The notes under the pieces: model-generated
Databases searched by the model: none
Seen by the model: the letters and a program-made list of their open reading frames with translations, nothing else
What the model was told of the DNA's origin: nothing
Made by a program: the position numbers and the translations under genes
In this document: piece by piece, positions 26,291 through 34,560 of the stretch
Position numbering within the stretch: the stretch's first letter is position 1
Layout of the letters: every line of letters begins with the position of its first letter
Assembly: GCF_900101765.1 (NCBI RefSeq)
Contig: NZ_LT627735.1
Span: forward strand, 2,511,501 to 2,575,500
Length of the DNA stretch: 64,000 nucleotides
Direction: 5' to 3'
Source: Nonlabens sp. Hel1_33_55
GTDB lineage: Bacteria > Bacteroidota > Bacteroidia > Flavobacteriales > Flavobacteriaceae

Positions 26291-26893
26291 TTAAATGTTA
26301 GAGAAAACGTATTTCATTTCCGTAGCGATCTGGGTGCTTCTTTCCAGATAGGTTGCTTCCTGCTGTTCAGTTCCATCAGAAACCTTAGGATCTTCATAAG
26401 TGAGCGCAATCCTTTTGTCGGTTCCTGCAATGAATGGACAACCTTCATCTGCTTGTGAGCAGGTCATAATAGCTGCAAAATTTTCATCAGGATTGCTTTC
26501 ATCATCATAGATCTTAGAAAACAAGTACACGGCATCATCTTCCCCATAAGCCGCCTCATACAGCGGATTCTCTGACTCATCCACTATATCAATCCTAAAG
26601 CCTTGCGACTGCAATGTTTTGATGATCATTGGAAAAACGGCTGTTGTTTCTGTACCACCTGAAAAAGTAAGAACATCAGAAATTTCGAAATAGGAAGCCA
26701 TAGCAGCAGCCCAGATCTGCCCTAAATGACTACGGCGCGAGTTATGCGTACAGATAAAGTTGAGGTTAATAGGCTGATTCTCTTTTTTCTTGAATGAAAT
26801 ATAAGCAGTCAGTTCATCCAATAATGCTTTGCGGTCTTCTGCAATGGTATTTACATCGAGCTCTTCGATATGCTGTTTTAGTTTTTGAAACAT
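26291..26893 (-). CDS. ArsC-like low-molecular-weight phosphatase family protein
   Basis: Taking the start MFQKLKQHIEEL at 26893 avoids overlap with the DUF6428 gene and gives 200 residues. The N-terminal helical extension is followed by the P-loop FICTHNSRRS (Cys-X5-Arg), the signature of LMW phosphatases and thioredoxin-type arsenate reductases. TCSQADEGCPFIAG provides the Cys pair equivalent to the redox cysteines near the ArsC C terminus. It probably reduces arsenate to arsenite for the ACR3 pump; a phosphatase role cannot be excluded. Confidence 0.82.
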   Translation of the reverse strand: MFQKLKQHIEELDVNTIAEDRKALLDELTAYISFKKKENQPINLNFICTHNSRRSHLGQIWAAAMASYFEISDVLTFSGGTETTAVFPMIIKTLQSQGFRIDIVDESENPLYEAAYGEDDAVYLFSKIYDDESNPDENFAAIMTCSQADEGCPFIAGTDKRIALTYEDPKVSDGTEQQEATYLERSTQIATEMKYVFSNI

Positions 26894-26904
26894 GTCTATG
26901 TTTT

Positions 26905-27402
26905 TTAGCAACATCCAGAACCAGGTGCACAGGAATTTCCCTGCAGGTCTGAAAACTTGATTTTTGGTTTTTCACTGCGAGTACGCTCTACGCTAACGGA
27001 TTCCTTTTGCGGGATACCGCAGGCGTCTTCAGCGAGGCAAGCGGTTTGTTTGTTGGTCAGGATGAATGTTCCTTCATGCAACTCCAATCCATATTTCCCT
27101 ATAGTACCAGCTTGATATTCTACTTCAATCTCTGCATCGGGAAGATTTAGGTGTTCTTTTGAAAGAGTTACTATGTGAGCCAGTTTTTCTGGGTGTAACC
27201 TATGGTCATAATCGTCCGCATTCCACAATTGGAAGTTGACCACGGTTTCCTCGCGTTCCTTACCACCACAGTCGATAAAATGGCGGTGTACTTTTCCTAC
27301 TTCAGTGACGTGAAAGTGTCCTGGAACTTCGGTTCCATCTTCCAGCTGAAAGCTGATGCGATTGAGGTTTTTAAGTTGTTCTGTAAATTGTGATAGTTTC
27401 AT
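26905..27402 (-). CDS. DUF6428 family protein of the ars cluster
   Basis: A 165-residue protein with TEVPGHFHVTEVGKVHRHFIDCGG near the start and a Cys-rich C terminus (NSCAPGSGCC). I associate this DUF6428-type protein with arsenic operons of Flavobacteriia. The terminal CAPGSGCC could bind As(III) or another thiophilic metal; that is inference. It lies just before the ArsC-like gene. Confidence 0.75.
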   Translation of the reverse strand: MKLSQFTEQLKNLNRISFQLEDGTEVPGHFHVTEVGKVHRHFIDCGGKEREETVVNFQLWNADDYDHRLHPEKLAHIVTLSKEHLNLPDAEIEVEYQAGTIGKYGLELHEGTFILTNKQTACLAEDACGIPQKESVSVERTRSEKPKIKFSDLQGNSCAPGSGCC

Positions 27403-27434
27403 AAGTATATTGTTGTCAATTGCCTTGACTTTAA

Positions 27435-27995
27435 TTAAGATCTTTCCCTGTTTTGATAAAGTTTTATTGCCTGCAAATAATCTATGCCACCTTGCATCGT
27501 CAAGTCATTGATAAACCCATCCAACTCTGGATGATGGATCGCTATCCAACCGATTAGTGCTTCTTTTTGAGCCGTCCATTGTTGCCAATCTGTCCCAATA
27601 AACCCAACATTTTCAATACGATTAATCTGACCCGATTTAAAGTAGAATCGTTGCTTAGAAACTAGAGGATTATTTTTTAAAAACTTAAATCTGGAAGAAC
27701 TCACAGAAATTTCCGCAACGTATTGATCTTCTTTGGGTTCTATTTTAACCACTTGGTAAGAAGGATTAAATACAGAATCCCATTTGAAATGTTCATGAAA
27801 ACCTTCTTTGGAATAAGCCATTTTATAAGAGCCTTCTACTAATGTGATACTGTCTGCTATGGTTTCCTTGATTTGATTGAAATCCGAATCTTGAAAACCT
27901 TTGTAGTAGGCTGTGATCTGTTCGATTTCACTTGCAGTATGGTCTTCACAACCTGTGAAAATCAAAACCGTAAGAAGTAAGATTATTTTATACAT
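27435..27995 (-). CDS. NTF2-like lipoprotein, unknown function
   Basis: A 186-residue protein with lipoprotein signal LIFTGC (Cys about 16). The first part of the mature protein (EIEQITAYYKGFQDSDFNQIKETIADSITLVEG) has the pattern of SnoaL/NTF2-like folds. It is the second gene of the ars cluster, 10 nt after arsR. Its role in arsenic resistance is unknown. Confidence 0.65.
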   Translation of the reverse strand: MYKIILLLTVLIFTGCEDHTASEIEQITAYYKGFQDSDFNQIKETIADSITLVEGSYKMAYSKEGFHEHFKWDSVFNPSYQVVKIEPKEDQYVAEISVSSSRFKFLKNNPLVSKQRFYFKSGQINRIENVGFIGTDWQQWTAQKEALIGWIAIHHPELDGFINDLTMQGGIDYLQAIKLYQNRERS

Positions 27996-28005
27996 AACTT
28001 AAATC

Positions 28006-28344
28006 CTAACAGCAATCAGTTGAACAATGAGCAATACCGAGCAACTGTGATTCCAATTGGTTCCTAAGTTCATTCCAGCGCTCCATGTTCATACAGTAAC
28101 AGGTGCTGGTACCTTCTACGGTTCCTTTGAGAATACCTATTTGTTTCAGCGCTTTTAAATGTTGCGAGATCGTCGCTTGTGCAAGACCTATCTCGTCCAC
28201 AAGATCACCACAAACACAAGTTTCCCGATTCAACAAATGCTGAATAATAGCAACTCTGGCTGGATGAGATATTGCTTTCGCGAAAGCGGAAACCTCGTTT
28301 ACCTCACGCGAAAAAATGGATGTTTTAGTTGTTCCCATATTCAT
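28006..28344 (-). CDS. arsR: ArsR/SmtB family transcriptional repressor
   Basis: A 112-residue winged-helix protein: AISHPARVAIIQHLLNRETCVCGDLVDEIGLAQATISQHLKALKQIGIL is the ArsR DNA-binding region (about 23-72). CVC at about 43-45, CYC at about 81-83 and a C-terminal CSTDCC offer thiol ligands for As(III). It presumably represses the downstream cluster until arsenite binds. A palindrome copy is read AFAKAIS at about residues 20-26, where many ArsR proteins naturally have a similar FAKAL segment. Confidence 0.92.
   Translation of the reverse strand: MNMGTTKTSIFSREVNEVSAFAKAISHPARVAIIQHLLNRETCVCGDLVDEIGLAQATISQHLKALKQIGILKGTVEGTSTCYCMNMERWNELRNQLESQLLGIAHCSTDCC
28274..28287. repeat. Iterated palindrome copy 7 (inside arsR)
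   Basis: GCTTTCGCGAAAGC, perfect 14-mer; read A-F-A-K-A. Confidence 0.93.
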
Positions 28345-28380
28345 CGCAATATTACGATGAATAGATTCAAAAAAAGGGAA

Positions 28381-29394
28381 TTATTCGACTTTTGTAATAA
28401 AAAGTTCCACGCGACGGTCATCGCGATCGCTACCGCCTAAGGGTTTCTTACGGCCGTATCCTTCAAATGACATGCGGTTGGGATCCACGCCATAGTCAGA
28501 CAATATATTGAAGATTAATTTTGCACGCGCATAAGAAAGATCAGACCGCATAGAGTTGCGATCCAGCGCATCATCAAACATCGCGTTGATGCAGCACACA
28601 TGACCACGTATTTGAAAATGGATGTTAGGTCGAGCGACAAGAATCTCAATGACGCGTCGCATCATGGGAATAGATTCAGGATTCATAGTGGATCTGCCTC
28701 TCAAGAAATGGATGTCTTTGAGAATAATAATTTCATCCTTCTCAATGTTTTTGCGCAGCAATGATTTAAAGGGCTCTTCCCTATTATTAACCGGCGGGCT
28801 GATGCTGGTAGGAACATCGATGTATTCTTCCAGATCGTCTATAGTAATAAGTTCATCACTGGTCACTTTTTTGCGCACTTGATAGATTACTTTTTCTTCA
28901 TATTCATCGATCACGGCATTTTGGTCAGGTGTCAATTTACTCTTCTGTAGTGTGCGCATCGCGAGCCTACTGGCAGCAGGTTCTTGAAGTGTGAAACGCA
29001 CATCGACACGACGGTTGCGCGCTCGGGTGCGGATGATTTCTAGTCGGTCATCTTGAGAGGCGAGTGCCACTTCACCCTTTCCTGCAACTTGCTTGAAAAT
29101 GTTCATGTTGTTGATATCATGATCAAGCAACCAGGTAGCTACAGTTTCAACCCTGTTTTCAGAAAGTGTTTGATTGTATTCCAGCGTACCGCGATCATCA
29201 CAATAGCCTAGAATTTCAACTTCAAGAATAGAAAGGTAGATCAAGTCGTTAAAAAAAGCTTCAAAAGATTGGAGCTCACTGCTCTTGAAATTGTACTTAT
29301 CCAGATCAAAGTAAATACTATGCTCAACGGTAATCTGAGCCGTAGATGTTGCCACAAAACATATTAGAAACAGGTATGTGACAAGTCTTTTCAT
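28381..29394 (-). CDS. OmpA family protein with two OmpA-like modules
   Basis: A 337-residue secreted protein (signal peptide to about residue 19). An OmpA-like module lies at each end: HSIYFDLDKYNF...GYCDDRGTLEYNQTLSENRV (about 24-85) and DIHFLRGRSTMNPESIPMMRRV...GHVCC...LSYARAKLIFNIL...GYGRKKPLGGSDRDDRRVEL (about 230-335). OmpA domains bind peptidoglycan. The start overlaps the stop of the S41 protease gene by one base, implying coupled translation. It ends 36 nt from arsR. Confidence 0.88.
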   Translation of the reverse strand: MKRLVTYLFLICFVATSTAQITVEHSIYFDLDKYNFKSSELQSFEAFFNDLIYLSILEVEILGYCDDRGTLEYNQTLSENRVETVATWLLDHDINNMNIFKQVAGKGEVALASQDDRLEIIRTRARNRRVDVRFTLQEPAASRLAMRTLQKSKLTPDQNAVIDEYEEKVIYQVRKKVTSDELITIDDLEEYIDVPTSISPPVNNREEPFKSLLRKNIEKDEIIILKDIHFLRGRSTMNPESIPMMRRVIEILVARPNIHFQIRGHVCCINAMFDDALDRNSMRSDLSYARAKLIFNILSDYGVDPNRMSFEGYGRKKPLGGSDRDDRRVELFITKVE

Positions 29395-31040
29395 TAGTTC
29401 AAGATCTTACGGTATTTGGCATTGTCATTAAGCACTTTGATGGCTTCTTGAATTTCAGGACTGTATTTAAGTTGATAGTTGTACAAGCCTTCACGGTAGA
29501 AATAGCGCTTTACGATCTCGTCTGTCAATAGCGACATCAGCTCCTCTTTTTTATCGCGCATGTCTTTCTTTTTGGCGTTCTGGATGGATTGCATCATGCC
29601 TTTGTAACTGGTGGCAATATCGTCGTCTAGTTCTTCATTGATGGCGGTTTTGTACGCTTTCGCGAAAGCGGTTTCCGTAACCGTCTCAAAATCAAATCCA
29701 CGAACTTCTACCCAATCGATGAAGTCATTGAAATCCTTATCATTGAGCTGTATTTTATCAAGACCCTCATATTGATGCGCATAGTAGTACTGAGTTGCAT
29801 AGTCAAAAATGGCGTTCTCGCGCAGTAACGATGTAGTAATTGGCGAGTAGGCTGCGCTAGCCAGTTTGATGTCTGGATCCACGCCACCACCATCATAAAC
29901 CGTTCGACCGCTATTGACGGTTTTAAAGGCTTTGTAATCTTCTTTCAAGGTTCTTACAGCGTTACCATCGTCATCACGGTTCCAATAATCCAATGCTTGA
30001 ATACAACGGCCACTAGGCGTGTAGTATCTTGATATTGTGATCTTGACCTGTGTTCCATAGCTCAATGGCTTAGGACGTTGAACAAGCCCTTTCCCAAAAC
30101 TTCTGGCACCTATCACAACGCCACGATCATAATCCTGTACGCTACCACTCACAATCTCACTTGCGCTGGCACTGCGACCATTGATCAACACCGCTAACGG
30201 AATATCAGCATCAAAGGCATTGCGCTTAGTAAGATAGGTCCTATTGAATTTCTCAACGCTAGATTGTGTGCTGGTAATGAGTTTATCCTTTTCTATAAAA
30301 AGGTTGGAAACGTTTACTGCTTCACTCAACAAACCACCTGGATTACCGCGCAAGTCTAGAATGATTTTAGTAGCACCTTGCTCCTTAAGTTGTTTAATGG
30401 CTTCTTTAGTTTCTCTGGAAGCTTTCTCGTTGAATTTGGATAACACCACATAACCTATCTCTGGAGTGGCCATTTCAAAAAACGGAACGGCTTTGATTTC
30501 AACCGCTGCTCTCTTGAGTGTTGCGGTCATTTCCTTTCCCTGTCTCAAATAGGTAATATCAACTTGACTATCTGCAGATCCTTCTAAAAGTTGGCCAGCA
30601 TTTTCATCGTAGTCAGAAATTTTTACGCCATCAATTATGATGATTTCGTCGCCCGCTTTGAGTCCAGCTTTATCTGCTGGATAGTCTTTCCACGGCTCCA
30701 CGATGATCAGCTTATCTGCTCTAGAGCTAACGTTGGCACCTATTCCTGTGAATTCACCGCGGGAATTAATTTTGGCGCGTTCCACTTCTTGTTCAGTCCA
30801 GTATCTAGTGTATGGATCTAGATCTGACAGCATCCCATTGATTGCGTTATCCATGAGCTGTGCAGGGTTTGTTTCATCCACATAGTTCATATTGAGTTGC
30901 TTATACATCTCAGTAAAGATTTCAATCTGTTTTGCGATCTCAAAAAAATCGTTTTTGAAACTGGCCAGCGAAAGAAAAAATACGGCGCCCAAAATAGGAG
31001 CTATAAGTTGTCTTTTGATTTTATGTGGTACGGATGCCAT
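29394..31040 (-). CDS. S41 family C-terminal processing peptidase
   Basis: A 548-residue protein with an N-terminal membrane anchor or signal (about 12-28), a PDZ domain (GIGANVSSRADKLIIVEPW...PADKAGLKAGDEIIIIDG, about 97-145), and the tail-specific protease core with catalytic Ser in NGRSASASEIVSGSVQDYDRG and Lys in FGKGLVQ. The C-terminal region (about 390-548) is helical. It cleaves proteins near their C termini in the periplasm. The downstream OmpA gene is translationally coupled. A palindrome copy at 29655-29670 is read TAFAKAYK. Confidence 0.93.
   Translation of the reverse strand: MASVPHKIKRQLIAPILGAVFFLSLASFKNDFFEIAKQIEIFTEMYKQLNMNYVDETNPAQLMDNAINGMLSDLDPYTRYWTEQEVERAKINSRGEFTGIGANVSSRADKLIIVEPWKDYPADKAGLKAGDEIIIIDGVKISDYDENAGQLLEGSADSQVDITYLRQGKEMTATLKRAAVEIKAVPFFEMATPEIGYVVLSKFNEKASRETKEAIKQLKEQGATKIILDLRGNPGGLLSEAVNVSNLFIEKDKLITSTQSSVEKFNRTYLTKRNAFDADIPLAVLINGRSASASEIVSGSVQDYDRGVVIGARSFGKGLVQRPKPLSYGTQVKITISRYYTPSGRCIQALDYWNRDDDGNAVRTLKEDYKAFKTVNSGRTVYDGGGVDPDIKLASAAYSPITTSLLRENAIFDYATQYYYAHQYEGLDKIQLNDKDFNDFIDWVEVRGFDFETVTETAFAKAYKTAINEELDDDIATSYKGMMQSIQNAKKKDMRDKKEELMSLLTDEIVKRYFYREGLYNYQLKYSPEIQEAIKVLNDNAKYRKILN
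29655..29670. repeat. Iterated palindrome copy 8 (inside the S41 protease gene)
   Basis: CGCTTTCGCGAAAGCG, perfect; read A-F-A-K-A. Confidence 0.95.
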
Positions 31041-31106
31041 AAAGGTTTGTGTGCTAAAATGTTATACTAATATACTGAAAACGGAATTATCCTAGAATTA
31101 GTGCAA

Positions 31107-31490
31107 TTATGATTCCGTAGTTGAGTTGTTTTGCAGTTTGTTCAACTGCTTGATGATTCCTTCCAATAAGTGCTTAACGTGATCTTGATCTGGAAGTTTA
31201 TGCGATTGATAAATCCACATGAAATGAAAGTGCTGGTTTTCAAGTTGTGGCAGGTCATTTTGTTGCAATCTATAGGCTTCTCGCAGCAATCTTTTTACTC
31301 TATTACGATCCACAGCATGTTTGAAGAACCGTTTAGGCACGCTAAAACCTGATTTGTGCAAACCTGCTTCTGGTTTAACTCGATACTTGAGTAGCATAGC
31401 ACCTTTCCTTATGGAACTACCGTTTTGGAAAAGCTCTGTAATAGCTTTTTGACTTTTAAGTTTTTTGTCTTTGCCTAAGGTGTAGCGCAT
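31107..31490 (-). CDS. rnpA: Ribonuclease P protein component
   Basis: Starting at MRYTLGKDKKLKSQK (31490) this is a 127-residue protein, normal for RnpA; the longer open frame upstream runs through the promoter element. The basic core DRNRVKRLLREAYR is the RNase P protein signature, and FSVPKRFFKHAV precedes it. It helps the RNA subunit process tRNA 5' ends. A TAnnTTTG element ends exactly 4 nt before the ATG. Confidence 0.92.
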   Translation of the reverse strand: MRYTLGKDKKLKSQKAITELFQNGSSIRKGAMLLKYRVKPEAGLHKSGFSVPKRFFKHAVDRNRVKRLLREAYRLQQNDLPQLENQHFHFMWIYQSHKLPDQDHVKHLLEGIIKQLNKLQNNSTTES

Positions 31491-31494
31491 GATG

Positions 31495-31502
31495 CAAAGG
31501 TA
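31495..31502 (-). promoter_or_regulatory. -7 promoter element of rnpA
   Basis: The reverse strand reads TACCTTTG (TAnnTTTG), 4 nt before the rnpA ATG; it also decides the start codon choice. Confidence 0.55.
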
Positions 31503-31527
31503 GTGGAGATAATAACAATCGATAATC

Positions 31528-31556
31528 AAAAAGCCAGCTCTGTTGGGAGCTGGCTT
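31528..31556 (-). terminator. Hairpin terminator after the M1 peptidase gene
   Basis: A perfect 10-bp stem (31531-31540 with 31547-31556), 6-nt loop, then a T-run on the minus strand. Confidence 0.8.
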
Positions 31557-31579
31557 TGAAGATTTGAAATGATGTTGGC

Positions 31580-33442
31580 TTACATCGTTTTCATGTTGTT
31601 CTCACGATTAACATCTGCCATAAAACCTTTAGGGTCTATAGTAACGCTTGCAATATTGCTGGCATCAATACCTGGCAATTCTAAATCATAGGTAGGATAG
31701 GCCCAGGCCCAATCTCCAGCTGTGGTCCAGTCTGATGGTACTTTCTTTTGATTGTACATAAATTCAAGTGGCACATAATACATTTTACTACTACCATCAT
31801 TCATGGTTACTTGGATGTCAAGCGGCATGGGCATTTGTCCCTTTCGCGAAAGCGAAACCACAGCATTGCCACCAGTTGTACTTACTCCATCAACCGCATA
31901 ATCAATGGTATTTGTAGTTTGAGTCCAATCGATTAGGTACCAATCCAGTTCAAAACCGCTCACACGCTCTGCGACACGCTTTAAATCATTAGGATTTGGA
32001 TGTTTGAATTTCCAGGTGTTGAAGTATTCCTTGATAATCTGGTCGCGCACGTCATCGCCCACGATATAGCCCAATTGCGACATAAAGACGGCACCTTTAG
32101 AATAGGCGCTGGTACCATAGGCACCATTCAAATTATAACGATCTGCATGGGTAGTTTGTGGTTGTTCCACACCAGAGTTTGCGAGTTGTGCATATCCTCT
32201 AAAAGAGCCTGCATTAGGGTTTTCTTTGCCCTCATTATAGATTTCATTCATGGCTAGGTTGGAGATGTAGGTAGTGAAACCTTCATCCATCCATTCGTGT
32301 TTTGCCTCGTTGGTAGCCAGGACATGGTTGAACCAGGAGTGTGCAAATTCATGTGCTGTAACACCTGCAAGGCTGCCAAAATTTCGTTCTCCAGTAATTA
32401 AAGTACACATGGCATATTCCATACCACCATCGCCACCTTGAATTACAGAGTATTGTTGGTAAGGATACTGTCCTACGTTTTCATTGAAAAACTGCAACAT
32501 CTTGTTGGTGTCTGGCTGTAATTTCTTCCAGTTTGCTTTGATGGCCTCATTATCCTTGTAGAAAAAGTGAAGATCCACACCATTTGCGCCTGGATAAATA
32601 TCATGGATGTAATCAGGATCTGCACCCCAAGCGAAATCATGAACCATAGGCGCTTTAAAGTGCCAGGTTAGCTTTCCATTAGTTCCAGCGGCAGGACCAG
32701 AATTAGGCTTGTCATAACCATGACCTATCTCATTTGGGTTTTGAAGGTAGCCAGTACCACCAATGGTATATTCTTTATCGAGAGTTAGTTTCACATCAAA
32801 ATCTCCCCAAACGCCGTGAAATTCACGACCTACGTATGGAGTTGCATTCCAACCATCACGATCAAATTCTGCCATTTTAGGGAACCATTGCGTCATGGAA
32901 AGCGCCACACCTTCTGCATTGTTGCGGCCGCTGCGACGTATTTGTACGGGAACCTGACCATTGAAGTCCAATTCAAAAGTCGTGGATTGTCCAGGTTTTA
33001 AGGCCTTGGCAAGAGGTACGATCAAAATAGTTCCTTCTTCCATAGGGTTCAGTGCAACACCATCCTGCTTCATGTTTGAGACATGTAGCTGCCCTTGCTC
33101 GTTAGGTTTTAAAGCTTCAATTCTTGCGCCTACACGACGATCTGGATCTGCAATAGTGCGGGAACGAACGTCCATCTGGCTACCAGGCTGGAACGCATTG
33201 AAGAATAAGTGGTAGTATACACGATCCAGCGTTTCTGGAGAATTGTTGGTGTACACTAATTTTTGTTTACCGGTATACTGGTAATTATCCACGTTCATAT
33301 CCACGTCCATGGTATAATCCACATGTTGCTGCCAGTAACCAGGTACCGATGAGACAGTAGTTTTAGCGGGTTTTGTGTTTTGGGTAGAGCTACAACTGGC
33401 TAGAAAAACGCCAACGGTAAGCATTAGAAAAATCCTTTTCAT
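31580..33442 (-). CDS. M1 family metallopeptidase, lipoprotein
   Basis: A 620-residue protein with a lipoprotein signal (VFLASCSS, Cys about 17). The gluzincin zinc site is HEFAHSW with the third ligand in WMDEGFTTY (HExxH-18-E), and GGMEYAM is the substrate-binding exopeptidase motif of the M1 family. It likely trims peptides in the periplasm or at the outer membrane. A one-mismatch palindrome copy (31840) is read SLSRKG. A terminator follows. Confidence 0.93.
   Translation of the reverse strand: MKRIFLMLTVGVFLASCSSTQNTKPAKTTVSSVPGYWQQHVDYTMDVDMNVDNYQYTGKQKLVYTNNSPETLDRVYYHLFFNAFQPGSQMDVRSRTIADPDRRVGARIEALKPNEQGQLHVSNMKQDGVALNPMEEGTILIVPLAKALKPGQSTTFELDFNGQVPVQIRRSGRNNAEGVALSMTQWFPKMAEFDRDGWNATPYVGREFHGVWGDFDVKLTLDKEYTIGGTGYLQNPNEIGHGYDKPNSGPAAGTNGKLTWHFKAPMVHDFAWGADPDYIHDIYPGANGVDLHFFYKDNEAIKANWKKLQPDTNKMLQFFNENVGQYPYQQYSVIQGGDGGMEYAMCTLITGERNFGSLAGVTAHEFAHSWFNHVLATNEAKHEWMDEGFTTYISNLAMNEIYNEGKENPNAGSFRGYAQLANSGVEQPQTTHADRYNLNGAYGTSAYSKGAVFMSQLGYIVGDDVRDQIIKEYFNTWKFKHPNPNDLKRVAERVSGFELDWYLIDWTQTTNTIDYAVDGVSTTGGNAVVSLSRKGQMPMPLDIQVTMNDGSSKMYYVPLEFMYNQKKVPSDWTTAGDWAWAYPTYDLELPGIDASNIASVTIDPKGFMADVNRENNMKTM
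31840..31853. repeat. Iterated palindrome copy 9, one mismatch (inside the M1 gene)
   Basis: CCTTTCGCGAAAGC differs from the core at the first base only; read L-S-R-K. Confidence 0.8.
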
Positions 33443-33751
33443 GTATAATTTTTTGTAAGATCTAAAGATACAAATTTGGAAATACTGTTTTTATAGAATT
33501 TTGACAACTCGTTTTTGGGCGTTCCCTGCGGTCAGGCTTTACACTGCAATCTTTTTGAGCCTGAATAGCCTAACTCCACAAGGCTCAAAAAGGATTTCCG
33601 TTTCAATCCTTAACGCTGTACGGCTGCAACGTTTATTTGAAGTAGTAAAAGCACGATTTGAGCAAGTATTCCTGCAACCTGTTTTTAAATCATGAATCTA
33701 AATTTCTGAATGCTCCTTTTGGAATCTTACATTTACCATAAAGAAAGAGTG
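33443..33751. other. Intergenic region between the M1 gene and mce
   Basis: About 310 nt with no gene. It holds one intergenic repeat copy (33517-33616); nothing else is seen apart from AT-rich flanks. Confidence 0.7.
33517..33616 (+). repeat. Interspersed intergenic repeat, copy 4
   Basis: Begins GGGCGTTCCCTGCGGTCAGG, has AAGGCTCAAAAAGGATTTCC in the middle and ends TCCTTAACGC. It contains an internal inverted pair (TTTTTGAGCCT ... AGGCTCAAAAA) and is the clearest copy of the family. Confidence 0.7.
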
Positions 33752-34159
33752 ATGTTAGGAAAAATCGAACATATAGGAATCGCCGTCAAAGACCTAACGG
33801 CATCGAACGAATTGTACAAGAAGCTGCTGGGAACGGCAGCCTACAAACAAGAAGAAGTAACCAGCGAAAACGTAATCACTAGTTTTTTCAAAGCTGGAGA
33901 GAACAAAATTGAATTACTTGCCGCTACTGATCCAGATAGTTCGATCGCAAAATTTATAGATAAAAGAGGTGAAGGCATTCATCACATAGCTTTTGCCGTT
34001 GAGGACATCAAAATTGAATTGGCAAGATTGGAAAAAGAAGGTTTTACCATTCTAAATAAGGAACCCAAACGAGGCGCTGACAATAAATGGATCGCGTTCC
34101 TGCATCCCAAAGGCACCAATGGTGTTCTTGTAGAACTATGTCAGGAAATCAAGGAATAG
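33752..34159 (+). CDS. mce: Methylmalonyl-CoA epimerase
   Basis: Start MLGKIEHIGIAVKDL at 33752 gives 135 residues, normal for the family; the open frame upstream is non-coding. Two VOC/glyoxalase half-modules carry the metal ligands: His in IEHIGIAV, His in GEGIHHIAFAV and Glu near the end in GVLVELCQ. It epimerises methylmalonyl-CoA between propionyl-CoA and succinyl-CoA. It stands alone before a tRNA gene. Confidence 0.93.
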   Translation: MLGKIEHIGIAVKDLTASNELYKKLLGTAAYKQEEVTSENVITSFFKAGENKIELLAATDPDSSIAKFIDKRGEGIHHIAFAVEDIKIELARLEKEGFTILNKEPKRGADNKWIAFLHPKGTNGVLVELCQEIKE

Positions 34160-34190
34160 TTTGGTTAAAAGCGCATATAGTTTAAATTTG
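34160..34190 (+). promoter_or_regulatory. Promoter of the CAT-anticodon tRNA
   Basis: TTTG at 34160-34163, 19-nt spacer and TAAATTTG at 34183-34190 form a full Bacteroidota -33/-7 promoter, 39 nt before the tRNA. Confidence 0.65.
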
Positions 34191-34229
34191 CAGACTTTTT
34201 AATCAGTAAATCGCGCTGCGATTTTTTGA

Positions 34230-34303
34230 GGGCCTATAACTCAGCTGGTTAGAGTATCTGACTCATAATCAGAAAGTCCCTGGTTCGAGCCCAGGTGGGC
34301 CCA
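34230..34303 (+). tRNA. tRNA with CAT anticodon (elongator Met or Ile2)
   Basis: The 74-nt cloverleaf has acceptor GGGCCTA/TGGGCCC, D arm CTCAGCTGGTTAGAG, anticodon stem TCTGA/TCAGA with loop CTCATAA, and T arm CCTGGTTCGAGCCCAGG. CCA is not encoded. A CAT anticodon fits elongator tRNA-Met or lysidine-modified tRNA-Ile; an initiator is unlikely because the first pair is G-C. It is followed by a perfect hairpin terminator and two further copies of its own 3' end. Confidence 0.92.
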
Positions 34304-34305
34304 CA
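34289..34305 (+). repeat. tRNA 3'-end repeat, copy 1 (in the tRNA)
   Basis: GCCCAGGTGGGCCCACA is the T-arm/acceptor end of the tRNA plus two bases; it recurs exactly at 34413-34429 and with two changes at 34544-34560. Confidence 0.85.
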
Positions 34306-34307
34306 TC

Positions 34308-34338
34308 AAGACCTTAGAATATTCTAAGGTCTTTTTTT
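34308..34338 (+). terminator. Terminator of the CAT-anticodon tRNA
   Basis: A perfect 26-nt inverted repeat (34308-34333, centre AATATT) followed by seven or more T residues. Confidence 0.85.
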
Positions 34339-34374
34339 ATGCATTTGAGTTTCGTATCGACATATATTTATTGG

Positions 34375-34421
34375 CACCTGGGCGAGAAGTATACTGAGCC
34401 CAGCCGAAGTAAGCCCAGGTG
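34375..34421 (+). other. Inverted repeat preceding the second tRNA-tail copy
   Basis: CACCTGGGC at 34375-34383 pairs with GCCCAGGTG at 34413-34421, so the spacer plus tRNA tail can fold into a stem-loop. The third unit has the same arrangement with decay. Confidence 0.55.
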
Positions 34422-34429
34422 GGCCCACA
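34413..34429 (+). repeat. tRNA 3'-end repeat, copy 2
   Basis: GCCCAGGTGGGCCCACA, identical over 17 nt to the tRNA end. It is followed by a terminator-like hairpin (ACCTTAG / CTAAGGT at 34440-34459) and a T-run. Confidence 0.85.
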
Positions 34430-34439
34430 ACAAGCATAA

Positions 34440-34467
34440 ACCTTAGTGAACGCTAAGGTCTTTTTTT
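34440..34467 (+). terminator. Terminator-like hairpin of the second unit
   Basis: ACCTTAG / CTAAGGT stem, 6-nt loop, then CTTTTTTTATGCA as after the real tRNA. Confidence 0.7.
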
Positions 34468-34543
34468 ATGCACTCAAGTTTCGTATCAATATTTAGTTAT
34501 TTGCACCTGGGTGAGAAGTTTATACTGAGCGCAGCCGAAGTAA

Positions 34544-34560
34544 GCCCAGATGGGCCCACG
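34544..34560 (+). repeat. tRNA 3'-end repeat, copy 3 (decayed)
   Basis: GCCCAGATGGGCCCACG, two differences from the tRNA end, followed by a decayed version of the terminator hairpin. Confidence 0.75.

Noticed and set aside
34289..34560. The repeats after the tRNA as a CRISPR array or an active integrative element
   Set aside because: Only three units, each containing a tRNA tail and a hairpin; spacers are also related. No cas gene, integrase or excisionase is nearby.
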